Part shown: positions 8,551-17,925 of the stretch, in pieces | Layout: every line of letters starts with the position of its first letter | Numbering within the stretch: position 1 is the first letter of the stretch | Source: Methylobacterium terrae | GTDB taxonomy: Bacteria; Pseudomonadota; Alphaproteobacteria; Rhizobiales; Beijerinckiaceae | DNA length: 64,000 nt | Reading direction: 5' to 3' | NCBI RefSeq assembly: GCF_003173755.1 | Contig: NZ_CP029553.1 | Coordinates: forward strand, 3,174,501-3,238,500 | Translations under genes and position numbers: made by a program | Notes under the pieces: generated by a model | Databases searched by the model: none | Told to the model about the DNA's origin: nothing | Seen by the model: only the letters and a program-made list of their open reading frames with translations

Positions 8551-10896
8551 ATGCTCCAGACCGCCGAAACCCTGGTCGCCCTGCACGACGGCCGGCTCGT
8601 CGGGCTGTCGGTCCTGATCGGCGTGCTCGCCTCGATCACCGCGATCGACCTGCTCCAGCACGCGCGGGCCGCCGCGGCCAGCAGCCGGGGGATCTGGCTC
8701 TCGGCCGCCGCGGTCGCGGGCGGGTTCGGGCTGTGGGCGAGCCAGATGATCGCGCAGGCCGCGATCCGGCCCGCCGACGAGATCCTGCACCGGAGCGAGC
8801 CCCTGCTGCTCGGCCTCGTCATGATGGTGCTCCTCGCCGGCGGCGGCCTGCGCGCGGCCGTCTCGGCGCCGCGCCGGGTCGGGCCCTGGCTCGGCGGCGG
8901 CCTGATCGGCCTCGGCCTGGCGGCGGTCGGCGCCGCGGTGTCGGAGGGCCTGCCGGGGGCGGGCGGGCCGGCCTGGATCGCCGGGATCGGCCTGTCGGCG
9001 GCCGCCGGAGCCCTGCTCTGCGGCCTCGCCCTGTCCTTGAGCCTGCGGGAGAGCCCGGCGAGCCGCGGCGCCGGGGCCCTGCTCCTGTCGCTGGCCGTGA
9101 CGCTGCCGCACGGCATCGCGCTCGCCGCGGCCGGGGAGGGGCTTCGCCCCGCGGCCCTCGACGGCCAGTTCGCCGCCTCGCTGGGCTTTGCCAGCCTGAC
9201 GCTCCTCGTCCTCGCCTTCACGGGTCTGACCCTCGACGGCCGCGCCCGGCGCCGGCGCGAGGCGCAGGAGCTGATGCGCAGCCTCGCCGACGCCGCGGTC
9301 GAGGGGATCGCCGTCTGCGAGGGCCGGCGCATCGTGACCGTCAACACCAGCCTCGCCGAGCTGATCGGCCGCGTGCCGGCCGCCCTGATCGGGCGGCCGA
9401 TCACCGAGATCCTGCCGGAGGCGCTGCTGCTGCGCCTCGATTCGGGGCCGGCCGGCGCGGTCGTCGAGACCGAGCTCCGGGGCGTGGGCGGCGAGGCGCT
9501 CCCGGTCGACGTGATCCGCCGTCCCCTCGGCAACCGGCCCTGCCACGCCTTCGCCTTCCGCGACCTGCGGGCGCGGCGCCAGGCCGAGCGCGACATCCGG
9601 TTCCTCGCCCATCACGACACGCTGACGGGCCTGCCCAACCGGGCGACCTTCCGCGCGCGCCTCGACGAGGAGATCGCCGTGGCGCGGGCCGGCGGAGGCC
9701 TGGTGGCGGTGCTCTGCCTCGACCTCGACCGGTTCAAGGACGTCAACGACCTCTACGGCCACGCCATGGGCGACGGTCTGCTGCAGGCGCTGGCGCGCTG
9801 GATCGCGCCGGTGCTGGGACCGCGGCAGATGATGGCGCGCCTCGGCGGCGACGAGTTCGCGGTCCTGATGCCGGGGATCGCGCGGCCGGAGGAGGCCGGA
9901 CAGCTCGCCGAGGAGATCCTGCGGGTGATCCGGGAGGGCAACGCCCGGGCCGGAAGCGGGCCGATCCTGGCGACCAGCATCGGCATCGCGCTCTGCCCGA
10001 CCGACGCGGAGGACGGCCAGACCCTGCTCAACCACGCCGACGCCGCACTCTACTGCGCCAAGAACCATGGACGGGGCGTGCACCGGTTCTTCGAGCCGGT
10101 GCTGGCCGCGCAGATCCGCGACCGGCGCTCCCTCGAGCACGACCTGCGCCACGCCGTCGAGCGGGGCGAGTTCCGGATCGTGTACCAGCCGCAGATGGCG
10201 GTCGACAGCGGCACCGTCGTCGGGTTCGAGGCGCTGCTGCGCTGGCAGCACCCGGAGCGCGGCGCCGTGCCGCCCGACCTGTTCATCCCGATCTCCGAGG
10301 AGACCGGCAGCATCCTCGGGATCGGCGAGTGGGTCCTGCGCGAGACCTGCCGCGAGGCCGCCTCGTGGGAGAAGCCCCTGCGCATCGCCGTCAACGTCTC
10401 GGCGGTCCAGCTCCACGCCCCGGGCTTCGCCGAGCTGGTCCACGAGGTCCTGGTCGTCACGGATCTCTCGCCCGCCCGGCTCGAACTCGAGATCACCGAG
10501 ACGGCGCTGGTGCGCGATCCCGTCCGGGCGCTGGCGACGCTCAGGCGGATCAAGGCGATGGGGGTGCGGATCGCGATGGACGATTTCGGCACCGGCTACT
10601 CGTCGCTGTCGAACCTGCGCGCCTTCCCGTTCGACAAGATCAAGATCGACCGCTCGTTCATCCGTGCCGTCGACGTCAATCGCGAGACCGCCGCGATCAT
10701 GCGGGCGGTGCTGGGCCTGGGCCGCGGCCTCGGCCTGCCGGTCCTGGCGGAGGGCGTCGAGACCTCGGCCGAGCTGGCCTTCCTCGGCGCCGAGAACTGC
10801 CACGAGGCGCAGGGGTATCTCCTCGGCCGCCCCGGCCCGATCGCGCATTTCGTCGAGCATACCCGCGAGGCCCAGGGCGCGGCGGACGCGGCGTAG
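8551..10896 (+). CDS. MHYT-like/PAS/GGDEF/EAL c-di-GMP turnover protein
   Basis: A 781-residue membrane protein. Residues 1-235 form about seven hydrophobic segments resembling an MHYT sensor, but the motif position reads GFGLWASQMIAQ, so the metal-binding Met-His pair is replaced. A PAS domain (about 245-350) follows, then GGDEF (RLGGDEF near 430-436) and EAL (EALLRWQHP near 560; EITE; DDFGTGYSSL; AEGVE near 734). Both catalytic motif sets look intact, so it could both make and degrade c-di-GMP. The ATG at 8551 begins the first hydrophobic stretch. Nearby chemotaxis genes fit a role in the motile-sessile switch. Confidence 0.9.
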   Translation: MLQTAETLVALHDGRLVGLSVLIGVLASITAIDLLQHARAAAASSRGIWLSAAAVAGGFGLWASQMIAQAAIRPADEILHRSEPLLLGLVMMVLLAGGGLRAAVSAPRRVGPWLGGGLIGLGLAAVGAAVSEGLPGAGGPAWIAGIGLSAAAGALLCGLALSLSLRESPASRGAGALLLSLAVTLPHGIALAAAGEGLRPAALDGQFAASLGFASLTLLVLAFTGLTLDGRARRRREAQELMRSLADAAVEGIAVCEGRRIVTVNTSLAELIGRVPAALIGRPITEILPEALLLRLDSGPAGAVVETELRGVGGEALPVDVIRRPLGNRPCHAFAFRDLRARRQAERDIRFLAHHDTLTGLPNRATFRARLDEEIAVARAGGGLVAVLCLDLDRFKDVNDLYGHAMGDGLLQALARWIAPVLGPRQMMARLGGDEFAVLMPGIARPEEAGQLAEEILRVIREGNARAGSGPILATSIGIALCPTDAEDGQTLLNHADAALYCAKNHGRGVHRFFEPVLAAQIRDRRSLEHDLRHAVERGEFRIVYQPQMAVDSGTVVGFEALLRWQHPERGAVPPDLFIPISEETGSILGIGEWVLRETCREAASWEKPLRIAVNVSAVQLHAPGFAELVHEVLVVTDLSPARLELEITETALVRDPVRALATLRRIKAMGVRIAMDDFGTGYSSLSNLRAFPFDKIKIDRSFIRAVDVNRETAAIMRAVLGLGRGLGLPVLAEGVETSAELAFLGAENCHEAQGYLLGRPGPIAHFVEHTREAQGAADAA

Positions 10897-11325
10897 GAGG
10901 CTGCGTCGCCCGGGCGGTCGCGACGCCGTCCCTCGTTGCGCGGCCGCGCAGCCCGGAAGCCGGAGGTGGCTGACGCAGAGGAAGGAGGCCGGACGCTGTC
11001 CGGGTCATCCCCTCGCCGAGTGTCCGGATCGCGGATTGCGCCGGGTATCCCCCGGGATGACCGGGTGCATGCCGGTTTCCGGCGGGTTCGGTCGATACCG
11101 CCTCGAGCCGTCGCACGGGAGGGGGCACCGCGACTTGGCACGCGAGTTCGCACCTCCCCCTCCACACCCTAATCTCGCCGGCCACACGAACGGGCACGAC
11201 GGGAACAAGATCGATCAAGCAGCGGTTTGCCTGCGGCCCGGCGACTTGCCGGCGGCACTTGGGTCATTAATCCACGATTAGCCACTCGGACTTAGGTTTC
11301 GTCGAAGAACGACCGAGCAGCTCCA
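10897..11325. other. 430-base upstream region of the chemoreceptor gene
   Basis: No gene is supported here; the short open frames have no coding character. The last 60 bases carry a CtrA-like box (11267-11281). A TGGCAC-type sequence near 11133 has the wrong spacing for a sigma-54 promoter. Confidence 0.5.
11267..11281 (+). promoter_or_regulatory. CtrA-like box upstream of chemoreceptor gene
   Basis: TTAATCCACGATTAG fits the CtrA consensus TTAA-N7-TTAA at 7 of 8 positions. It ends 44 bases before the ATG of the chemoreceptor gene at 11326. The same TTAA-N7-TTAG form precedes the second chemoreceptor gene (43441-43455). CtrA controls flagellar and chemotaxis genes in many alphaproteobacteria; binding here is inferred. 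Confidence 0.55.
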
Positions 11326-13401
11326 ATGCGCATCAAGACTATAGTCCTTACCGGCTTCGCCCTCGTCGCGATTCCGGGCCTCGCGGCCATGACCTGGATC
11401 GCGGCGGAGAACTGGCGCGCCTGGACGCACGCGGCCCATGCCGAGATCGCCGCGACGGTCGTGAACGACGTGCAGCGGGCGCAGACGGTGTTCGCCGTCG
11501 AGCTCGGCACCATCAACGCCGCCTCGAAGGCCGAGACGCCCGACCTGCCGGCCCTCGCCCAGGCGGCCCGCGCCAGCGATCCGCTGCTGGAGGCCGCCGA
11601 GCGGAGCGTCGGGGCCGCCGGCCTGGACGGGCGGAGCCTCGCCGAGACCAGGGCGGCGCTGGCGGGCCTGAGGGAGACGATCGCCGCCCAGGCGAAGCTG
11701 CCCGGCGCGCAGCGGGACCAGGGCTTCTCCGCGAAGGTCATGCAGGAATTGCAGCGGGGCACCTCCCGGCTGTCCGATCTCGCCAAGTCCGCCGGCCGCC
11801 GCGTCGCGGTCGAAGCGCCGCGGATCGCCCCCGCGGTGGAGGTCGCCACCCAGATCATGGATGTCCGGGAATTCGTCGGCCGCCGCGCCGTGTTCCTGGG
11901 CAACTGGGTCACCGGCACCCCGCCCGCCGCCGATCTCGGCGCCGTCGATCAGCTGACCGGCCGCGCCGCGCAGGCCTGGGACAACGCCGCGCGGATGATC
12001 GAGGCCCTGCCGGGCGCCGAGGCCCTGAAGCAGGAGCGGGAGCGCCAGGTGGCCTCCTTCGTCAAGCGCGACGACGCGCGCTGGCTGGAGATGATCGCGA
12101 CCGCCCGCGCGCAGGCCCGGCTCGCCCCGGACCAGCCCGTCGCGTGGCCGTTCAACCGGGCCGAGTTCCGCAAGTGGACGCTGCCGGGCCTGGCGAACAT
12201 CCTCGCCCTGCGCGACGCGGCCCTGGATCACGCGATGGCCGAGGCGCGGAGCGCCGCCGACGCGGCCAGGAGCGCCGTCATCCTGGCGCTCGGGGTCGTG
12301 GGCCTCATCCTGATGCTGTCGGTCGGTGCGGCGGTCCTGCTGTTCGCCCGCGTGGTGCGCCCGCTCCAGACCATGACCCGGGTCGTCGGCCGGATCGCCG
12401 GCGGCGACGCCGAGGTCGCCGTGCCGAGCGTCGGACGCGGCGACGAGATCGGCTCGCTGGCCGCCGCCGTGCAGGTGTTCAAGAACAACCTGATCCACAC
12501 CCGGCGGCTCGAGGCGGAGACGGCCCTCGCCCGCGCCGACGCGGAGACGCAGCGCCGGGCCACGATGGGCGAGATGGCCGACCGCTTCGAGGCGGCGGTG
12601 GGAAGCGTCGTCGGGTTGGTCTCGGATTCGGCGGCCGAGCTGCAGGGAACCGCCCGGCGGATGAGCGCCGCGGCGACCGATACCGCGGGCCGCTCGATCA
12701 CGGTCGCGGCCGCGGCCGAGGAGGCGGCGGCGAACGTCAACACCGTCGCGGCGGCGGCGGAGGAGCTCGGCGCCTCGGTGCAGGAGATCGGCCGGCAGGT
12801 CTCGGGCTCGGCCGACCTGGCGAAGCTGGCGGTGGGCGAGGCCGACCGGACCGCCTCCCTGGTGCACGAGCTGAGCCGGACGGTCACCCGGATCGAGGGC
12901 GTGGTGCAGCTGATCTCGTCGATCGCGGCCCAGACCAACCTGCTCGCGCTCAACGCGACGATCGAGGCGGCGCGGGCCGGCGAGGCGGGGCGCGGGTTCG
13001 CGGTCGTCGCCGCCGAGGTCAAGGAGCTGGCCAACCAGACGGCCCGTGCGACCGAGGAGATCGCCGGCCAGATCGGCCAGGTCCAGGGAGCGACGGGCCA
13101 GGCCGTCGGGGCGATCGGCTCGATCGCCGCGCGGATCCGCGAGATCGACACGGTCGCGGCCTCGATCGCCGCGGCGGTCGAGCAGCAGGGCGCGGCGACC
13201 CAGGAGATCGTCCGCAACGTGACCCAGGCCTCCACCGGCACGACGGAGGTGACGAGCCACATCGCCGGCGTCGCGCAGGCCTCCGAGACGACGGGGACGG
13301 CCGCCGGGCAGGTCCTGGCCTCGGCCTCCGAGCTGTCGCGCCAGTCCAGTCACCTCGCGAGCGAGGTGCAGCGCTTCCTCGCGACGATCCGCGCCGCGTG
13401 A
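11326..13401 (+). CDS. Methyl-accepting chemotaxis protein
   Basis: A 691-residue chemoreceptor. A first membrane segment (about 7-27) and a second (about 320-343) flank a roughly 290-residue periplasmic sensor domain with no named family visible. A HAMP domain (about 344-400) and an MA signalling domain (about 440-690) follow. The CheA/CheW-contact tip is the canonical [19 protein letters not shown] near 536. There is no C-terminal CheR-tethering pentapeptide. It stands alone, without cheA/cheW/cheY neighbours, and has a CtrA-like box upstream. The ligand is unknown. Confidence 0.93.
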   Translation: MRIKTIVLTGFALVAIPGLAAMTWIAAENWRAWTHAAHAEIAATVVNDVQRAQTVFAVELGTINAASKAETPDLPALAQAARASDPLLEAAERSVGAAGLDGRSLAETRAALAGLRETIAAQAKLPGAQRDQGFSAKVMQELQRGTSRLSDLAKSAGRRVAVEAPRIAPAVEVATQIMDVREFVGRRAVFLGNWVTGTPPAADLGAVDQLTGRAAQAWDNAARMIEALPGAEALKQERERQVASFVKRDDARWLEMIATARAQARLAPDQPVAWPFNRAEFRKWTLPGLANILALRDAALDHAMAEARSAADAARSAVILALGVVGLILMLSVGAAVLLFARVVRPLQTMTRVVGRIAGGDAEVAVPSVGRGDEIGSLAAAVQVFKNNLIHTRRLEAETALARADAETQRRATMGEMADRFEAAVGSVVGLVSDSAAELQGTARRMSAAATDTAGRSITVAAAAEEAAANVNTVAAAAEELGASVQEIGRQVSGSADLAKLAVGEADRTASLVHELSRTVTRIEGVVQLISSIAAQTNLLALNATIEAARAGEAGRGFAVVAAEVKELANQTARATEEIAGQIGQVQGATGQAVGAIGSIAARIREIDTVAASIAAAVEQQGAATQEIVRNVTQASTGTTEVTSHIAGVAQASETTGTAAGQVLASASELSRQSSHLASEVQRFLATIRAA

Positions 13402-13431
13402 TCGACGGGCGCGCCGGACGAGGGAAGCCTC

Positions 13432-13456
13432 CGATCCGGGCCGGCGGCCCGGATCG
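13432..13456. terminator. Bidirectional terminator-like hairpin
   Basis: An 11-bp perfect inverted repeat (13432-13442 and 13446-13456, loop of 3) sits between the convergent chemoreceptor and carbonic anhydrase genes. No T-run follows, so its role as an intrinsic terminator is inferred from position and stem strength. Confidence 0.5.
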
Positions 13457-13468
13457 CGGTGCCCGCCG

Positions 13469-13999
13469 TCAATCGACCCGCCGCAGCCCTTGCGCGAAGC
13501 GCCTGGCATTGGCGACGTAGCGGTCGGCCGAGGCGCGCAACCCCGCCACCGCCGCCTCGTCGAGCACCCGCACCGCCTTGGCGGGAGCGCCGACGATCAG
13601 GCTGTTGTCGGGGAATTCCTTGCCCTCCGTGACGAGCGCGTTGGCGCCGACGAGGCAGTTGCGGCCGATCCTCGCGCCGTTGAGGATCGTCGCGCCCATC
13701 CCGATCAGGCTGTCGTCCCCCACGGTGCAGCCGTGCACGATGGCGCCGTGCCCCACCGTGATGCCCGAGCCGAGGGTGAGCGGGAAGCCCGCATCGGTGT
13801 GGAGCACCGCGCCCTCCTGGATGTTGGTGCGGTCGCCGATCGCGATCGGCTCGTTGTCCCCGCGGATGACGGCGCCGAACCACACCCCGACCTCGCGGCC
13901 GAGGCGCACCCGCCCGATCACGTGGGCGTCGGGCGCGATCCAGGCGCTGCCGTCCTCCGGCAGGACCGGGCTGACGGTGTCGAGGGCGTAGAGCGGCAT
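13469..13999 (-). CDS. Gamma-class carbonic anhydrase family protein
   Basis: A 176-residue left-handed beta-helix (hexapeptide repeat) protein of the gamma carbonic anhydrase/YrdA type, usually a trimer with zinc or iron between subunits. The metal-binding pattern is visible: a histidine in [11 protein letters not shown] and two in [10 protein letters not shown], together with the [10 protein letters not shown] and [10 protein letters not shown] segments. It may hydrate CO2, although many family members have weak or no measured activity. It is convergent with the chemoreceptor gene and 129 bases from flhA, with no clear operon partner. Confidence 0.88.
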   Translation of the reverse strand: MPLYALDTVSPVLPEDGSAWIAPDAHVIGRVRLGREVGVWFGAVIRGDNEPIAIGDRTNIQEGAVLHTDAGFPLTLGSGITVGHGAIVHGCTVGDDSLIGMGATILNGARIGRNCLVGANALVTEGKEFPDNSLIVGAPAKAVRVLDEAAVAGLRASADRYVANARRFAQGLRRVD

Positions 14000-14128
14000 C
14001 GGCGGATCCTCCGGGAGTCGTTTCCGCCCTCATCGCATGCCGGGACGGCGCAGTCAGCCCGCGGCATCGGCGCGACGGCGCCGGCCCGCGACGACCGGGA
14101 TGCCGTCGGCTCCATCGAGACCGGTCCT

Positions 14129-16249
14129 CTACACCGAGCCGACGGTCTTCAGCCGCGCCCGCGCGTGGATCTCCGCCTGGCTCATCACCGGGGTCTCGCG
14201 GCGGAACCGCTCGATGATCGAGCGCACGAAGGGCCGGGCCTGGACCGAGGTGACGAGGACCGGCATCTCGCCCATCCGCGCCGCCTCCTCGAAGCGGTCG
14301 CGCACCGTGGTGACGAAATCCGAGAGCTTCGAGGGCTGCATCGCCAGGTGGCGCTCGTCGCCGTGGCCGACGATCGCCTCCATGAAGGCGCTCTCCCAGG
14401 CCGGCGACAGGGTGATGATCGGCAGGACGCCGCCCGGGCCCTGGTACTGGGCGCAGATCTGGCGGCCGAGCCGGGCGCGGACGTGCTCGACGATGTCGCG
14501 CGGGTTCTTGATGTGGCCGGCCACCTCCGCGATGCCCTCGACGATGGTGCCGAGGTCGCGGATCGAGACCCGCTCGGCGAGCAGGTATTGCAGCACCCGC
14601 TGGATGCCCGTGGTCGCGATCTGGCCCGGCACGACCTCCTTCAGAAGCTCGCCGTGCTCCTTCGGCAGTTCCTTGAGGAGCTTGTGCACCTCGACGTGGT
14701 TGAGGAGGTCGGCGACGTGGGCCTTGATGATCTCGGTGAGGTGGGTCGAGACCACGGTGGCGGCGTCGACCACGGTGTAGCCCTTGAGCTGGGCCTCGTC
14801 GCGCAAGGAGGCGTCGACCCAGGTCGCCGGCAGGCCGAAGGTGGGTTCCAGGAGGTGCTGGCCGGGCAGCTGGACCTGGCCGCCCATCGGGTCCATCGCC
14901 ATGAACTGGCCCGGGAAGACCTGGCCCGCACCGGCCTCGATCTCCTTGACGCGCACCACGTAGCTGTTGGCGTCGAGCTGGACGTTGTCGAGGATGCGCA
15001 CCGAGGGCATCACGAAGCCGAGCTCGGCGGCGAGCTGCCGGCGCAGGGCCCGGATCTGGTCGGTGAGGCGGTCCTGGCCCGCCGGCCCGTTGACGAGGGG
15101 CAGGAGCGCGTAGCCCATCTCGAGCTTGAGGTCGTCGAGCTTCAGGAGGTCGGCCGCCGTCTCCTCCTTCTGCGCGCCCGTGCCGTCCGCGGCGGGGGCG
15201 CCGCCGGCCGCGGCCTCGGCCTCGGCGGGCTTGGGCATCAGGGCGATGCGGCGGGCGAGGTAGGCGGCGCCGAGCCCGAGGCCCAGGAAGGGCAGCGCCG
15301 GGATGCCGGGCATGAGCCCGATCAGGATCATCACGCCCGCCGACATCCCGAGCGCCTTGGGGTAGTTGGCGATCTGGCGCCCGAGCGCCCGGGCGGCGGC
15401 GCCGCGCACGCCGGCCTTGGAGACGAGCAGGCCCGCCGCGGTCGAGACGATCAGCGCCGGAACCTGGCTGACGAGGCCATCGCCGACGGTGAGAAGGGTG
15501 AAGGTCTTGGCCGCGTCGGAAAACCCCATGCCCTGCTGGCCGACGCCGATGACGATGCCGCCGACGACGTTGATGACGGTGATGAGGAGTGCGGCGATCG
15601 CGTCGCCGCGCACGAATTTCGAGGCGCCGTCCATGGCGCCGAAGAACGAGGATTCGTCCTCGAGCGACTGGCGGCGGGTCCGCGCGGTCTTCTCGTCGAT
15701 CAGGCCGGCCGAGAGGTCGGCGTCGATCGCCATCTGCTTGCCGGGCATCGCGTCGAGGGTGAAGCGGGCTGCGACTTCCGCGATGCGCCCCGAGCCCTTG
15801 GTGATGACGACGAAGTTCACGATGATCAGGATCGCGAAGACGATGATCCCGATGAGGAAGTTGCCGCCCATCACGAAGTGGCCGAACGCCTCGATGACGT
15901 GGCCGGCCGCCGCCGTGCCCTCGTGGCCGTGACCGAGGATCAGCCGCGTCGAGGCGAGGTTGAGCGCCAGCCGCAGCATCGTGGCGATGAGCAGCACCGT
16001 CGGGAAGACCGTGAACTCGAGCGGGTTCTCGATGAACAGGCCGGTCATCAGGATCAGGACCGACAGGATGATCGAGACCGCGAGCAGCAAGTCGAGGAGC
16101 AGGGCCGGCAGCGGGAAGATCAGCACCGTCAGGATGCCGAGCAACGCGACGGCGAGCACGAGGTCGCTGCGGCGGGTGAGCGCCATCAGGTCGGCCCGCG
16201 TCGGCAGCGCGAAGATGCGGCCCGCGCCGAGTGCCCCCGTCTCGCTCAT
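14129..16249 (-). CDS. flhA: Flagellar export apparatus protein FlhA
   Basis: A 706-residue inner-membrane component of the flagellar type III export gate. The N-terminal half has about eight hydrophobic segments and the highly conserved stretch around GKQMAIDADLSAGLI, ARTRRQSLEDESSFFGAMDG and ASKFVRGDAIA. The C-terminal cytoplasmic half docks export chaperones. ATG 16249 (MSETGAL) is chosen over ATG 16279 because a GAGGG ribosome site precedes it, while the upstream start lies in a short tandem repeat. It is separated from the main flagellar block by about 19 kb and has its own CtrA-like box. Confidence 0.95.
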   Translation of the reverse strand: MSETGALGAGRIFALPTRADLMALTRRSDLVLAVALLGILTVLIFPLPALLLDLLLAVSIILSVLILMTGLFIENPLEFTVFPTVLLIATMLRLALNLASTRLILGHGHEGTAAAGHVIEAFGHFVMGGNFLIGIIVFAILIIVNFVVITKGSGRIAEVAARFTLDAMPGKQMAIDADLSAGLIDEKTARTRRQSLEDESSFFGAMDGASKFVRGDAIAALLITVINVVGGIVIGVGQQGMGFSDAAKTFTLLTVGDGLVSQVPALIVSTAAGLLVSKAGVRGAAARALGRQIANYPKALGMSAGVMILIGLMPGIPALPFLGLGLGAAYLARRIALMPKPAEAEAAAGGAPAADGTGAQKEETAADLLKLDDLKLEMGYALLPLVNGPAGQDRLTDQIRALRRQLAAELGFVMPSVRILDNVQLDANSYVVRVKEIEAGAGQVFPGQFMAMDPMGGQVQLPGQHLLEPTFGLPATWVDASLRDEAQLKGYTVVDAATVVSTHLTEIIKAHVADLLNHVEVHKLLKELPKEHGELLKEVVPGQIATTGIQRVLQYLLAERVSIRDLGTIVEGIAEVAGHIKNPRDIVEHVRARLGRQICAQYQGPGGVLPIITLSPAWESAFMEAIVGHGDERHLAMQPSKLSDFVTTVRDRFEEAARMGEMPVLVTSVQARPFVRSIIERFRRETPVMSQAEIHARARLKTVGSV

Positions 16250-16272
16250 CAGATCCCAGCCCTCGGTCGACC

Positions 16273-16321
16273 CGGCCATGATCGACCGGGCAATGATCGA
16301 CCCGGCAATGATCGACCAGGC
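16273..16321. repeat. 15-bp tandem repeat in flhA leader
   Basis: About 3.3 copies of a 15-base unit (GGCAATGATCGACC with small changes) lie between the flhA start and its CtrA-like box. The repeats place extra ATG and ATC codons in frame upstream of flhA and could change leader length between strains. Confidence 0.65.
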
Positions 16322-16341
16322 AATTCCTGCCGGGTGCATGG

Positions 16342-16356
16342 TTAGGGATCGGTTAA
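16342..16356 (-). promoter_or_regulatory. CtrA-like box upstream of flhA
   Basis: Read on the flhA strand the sequence is TTAACCGATCCCTAA, which fits TTAA-N7-TTAA at 7 of 8 positions and carries the favoured TTAACC half. It lies about 93 bases upstream of the flhA start codon. Confidence 0.55.
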
Positions 16357-16664
16357 CGACCCGGGCGCCCGGTGAGGCCTGCGCCGCCCAGACCCCGTCC
16401 CCGGCCCCGTGCACGGCCCCCGCCGATCCGCGCGCGATGCAAAATGAAGCTCCGTCGAGTTTCTGACCGGAACAATCCTCGCGTTCCGTTTTTGTGCGTC
16501 GCAGCACAGAGGAAAAACAAAGATTACGATCTCAACGGTCAAGCTGAATACGAGATTTCTTGGAACTCGGGCAGCGTGCCGCGCTCAACGTTACGCGTGC
16601 GGAACCAAGACGCGCGGCAACGATTGAGAAGGCATCGATCGGTCAGACAAGGTTCGAGGAGATC
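16357..16664. other. Divergent intergenic region between flhA and the PepSY-like gene
   Basis: No gene is supported here. The stretch around 16480-16560 is unusually AT-rich for this sequence and is a likely promoter region for the plus-strand gene. A GGAAC element at 16563 is followed by CGTT only after 22 bases, too far for the general-stress sigma factor EcfG. Confidence 0.45.
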
Positions 16665-17057
16665 ATGCGCAAGACCCTCATCACCCTCGCGGCTCTCGGC
16701 ATGCTCGGAGCCGGCGCGGCTCAGGCTCAGACCACGGTGACGGGCGACCCGGCGCGCGACGCCAAGCCCAGCACCCAGTCGCAGGGCCAGGAGGCGGTGA
16801 CCCGGCCCAACACCGACATGATGGACAAGAACAACCCGGGCACCACCGGAACCGTCACCACCAACGCCAAGCTCGAGCCCGGCGCGAACAGCTTCACCGA
16901 GGCCCAGGCCCGCAGCCGCCTCGAGCAGGCCGGCTTCAAGGACGTGAAGGAGCTCAAGAAGGACGACCAGGGTATCTGGCGCGGCCAGGCGATGCAGTCC
17001 GGCAACACGGTCATGGTCGGCCTCGACTTCAAGGGCAACGTCGCGACGGCGCGCTGA
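16665..17057 (+). CDS. Small exported PepSY-like domain protein
   Basis: A 130-residue protein with a clear signal peptide (MRKTLITLAALGMLGAGAAQAQ). The mature N-terminal half is Thr/Asn/Pro-rich and probably unstructured. The C-terminal 55 residues resemble a single PepSY-like unit (SFTEAQARSRLEQAGF, then GIWRGQAMQSG, then VMVGLDFKG). Proteins of this kind are common exported proteins in Methylobacterium with no known enzyme activity. ATG 16665 is fixed by the signal peptide and a GAGGAG ribosome site. The next gene follows after about 50 bases in the same direction, and the two may be cotranscribed. Confidence 0.75.
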   Translation: MRKTLITLAALGMLGAGAAQAQTTVTGDPARDAKPSTQSQGQEAVTRPNTDMMDKNNPGTTGTVTTNAKLEPGANSFTEAQARSRLEQAGFKDVKELKKDDQGIWRGQAMQSGNTVMVGLDFKGNVATAR

Positions 17058-17106
17058 GCGCGAAGAGACCCCGCATCCCCCTTCCCGGAACATGAGGACG
17101 ACGCCC

Positions 17107-17925
17107 ATGGCGACCCGTACCATCACCGCCCTGTTCGACAACTACGACGAGGCCTCCGCGGCCGTCCGCAAGGTCGAGGCGGCCGGCGTGCCGCACGCCG
17201 ACGTCAGCATCGTGGCCAACAACCAAGACGAGCGCTATTCCGGCCATATCGGCCGCGACACCGCGACCACGGGCGACACGGCGGCCACCGGCGAGACCGC
17301 GCATGACGCGTCGAACGGCGCCGGAGCCGGCGCCTCGCTCGGCACCGTGCTCGGCGGCGGCGCCGGCCTTCTCACCGGCCTCGGCCTGCTTGCCATCCCG
17401 GGCGTCGGCCCGGTGGTCGCCGCGGGCTGGCTCGTCGCCACGCTCACCGGGGCCGGCGTCGGCGCGGCGGCCGGCGGCCTGATCGGCTCGCTCACCGGGG
17501 CGGGCCTCAGCGAGGAGCAGGCGCACAGCTACGCCGAGGGCGTGCGCCGCGGCGGCACCCTGGTCACCGTACGGGCCGACGACACCCATGCCGACCGGGT
17601 CTACTCGATCCTGAAGGAGCACGGCTCGGTCGACATGGACGACCGCGCCCGCGGCTGGCGCCAGGAGGGCTGGACCGGCCGCCACGACGAGACCGCCCCC
17701 TCGATGACCAACCCGGCGGCGGTCGCCGGCGGTTCGTCGGCGGTGGGCGCGGCCGGCAGCACCACCACCGGCCTCAATACCGGCGGCATGCCCTTCGCGG
17801 CCGGCGCTCCCCCGACGACCCAGGCGGTCGATCCCGGCCTGCCGGGCACCACCCGCGAGCGCCACATCGGCATCGAGGACGAGCTTCCCCCGGCCCGTCA
17901 GCCGGTCGGTACCGACCGGCGCTGA
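17107..17925 (+). CDS. General-stress-type protein with glycine-rich membrane hairpin
   Basis: A 272-residue protein. Residues 1-40 (TITALFDNYDEASAAVRKVEAAGV) resemble the start of the general stress protein 17M/YflT-like domain. Residues 80-140 are a glycine-zipper-like hydrophobic hairpin (GTVLGGGAGLLTGLGLLAIP...). Residues 145-180 return to a beta-alpha segment (GGTLVTVRADDTHADRVYSIL). The Pro/Gly/Thr-rich tail ends in charged residues. It is probably a membrane-associated stress or envelope protein; no enzyme function can be given. The start at 17107 is preferred to 17092 because a GAGGAC ribosome site precedes it. Confidence 0.7.
   Translation: MATRTITALFDNYDEASAAVRKVEAAGVPHADVSIVANNQDERYSGHIGRDTATTGDTAATGETAHDASNGAGAGASLGTVLGGGAGLLTGLGLLAIPGVGPVVAAGWLVATLTGAGVGAAAGGLIGSLTGAGLSEEQAHSYAEGVRRGGTLVTVRADDTHADRVYSILKEHGSVDMDDRARGWRQEGWTGRHDETAPSMTNPAAVAGGSSAVGAAGSTTTGLNTGGMPFAAGAPPTTQAVDPGLPGTTRERHIGIEDELPPARQPVGTDRR

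Noticed and set aside
8449..10860. Minus-strand open frame of about 800 codons opposite the first GGDEF-EAL gene
   Set aside because: Antisense shadow; the plus-strand frame has intact domain motifs.
11131..11150. TGGCACGCGAGTTCGCA, like a sigma-54 promoter before the first chemoreceptor gene
   Set aside because: The GG and GC elements are 11 bases apart instead of 10, a spacing that sigma-54 does not tolerate well; the site is also nearly 190 bases from the gene.
10936..11172. Short open frame between the c-di-GMP and chemoreceptor genes
   Set aside because: No ribosome site and no protein-like pattern; Arg/Pro/Ser-rich composition typical of non-coding GC-rich DNA.
14129..16345. Long plus-strand frame opposite flhA
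   Set aside because: Antisense shadow of a clear flhA gene.
16563..16594. GGAAC and CGTT elements before the PepSY-like gene, resembling an EcfG general-stress promoter
   Set aside because: The spacing is 22 bases; the known consensus needs about 16-17.
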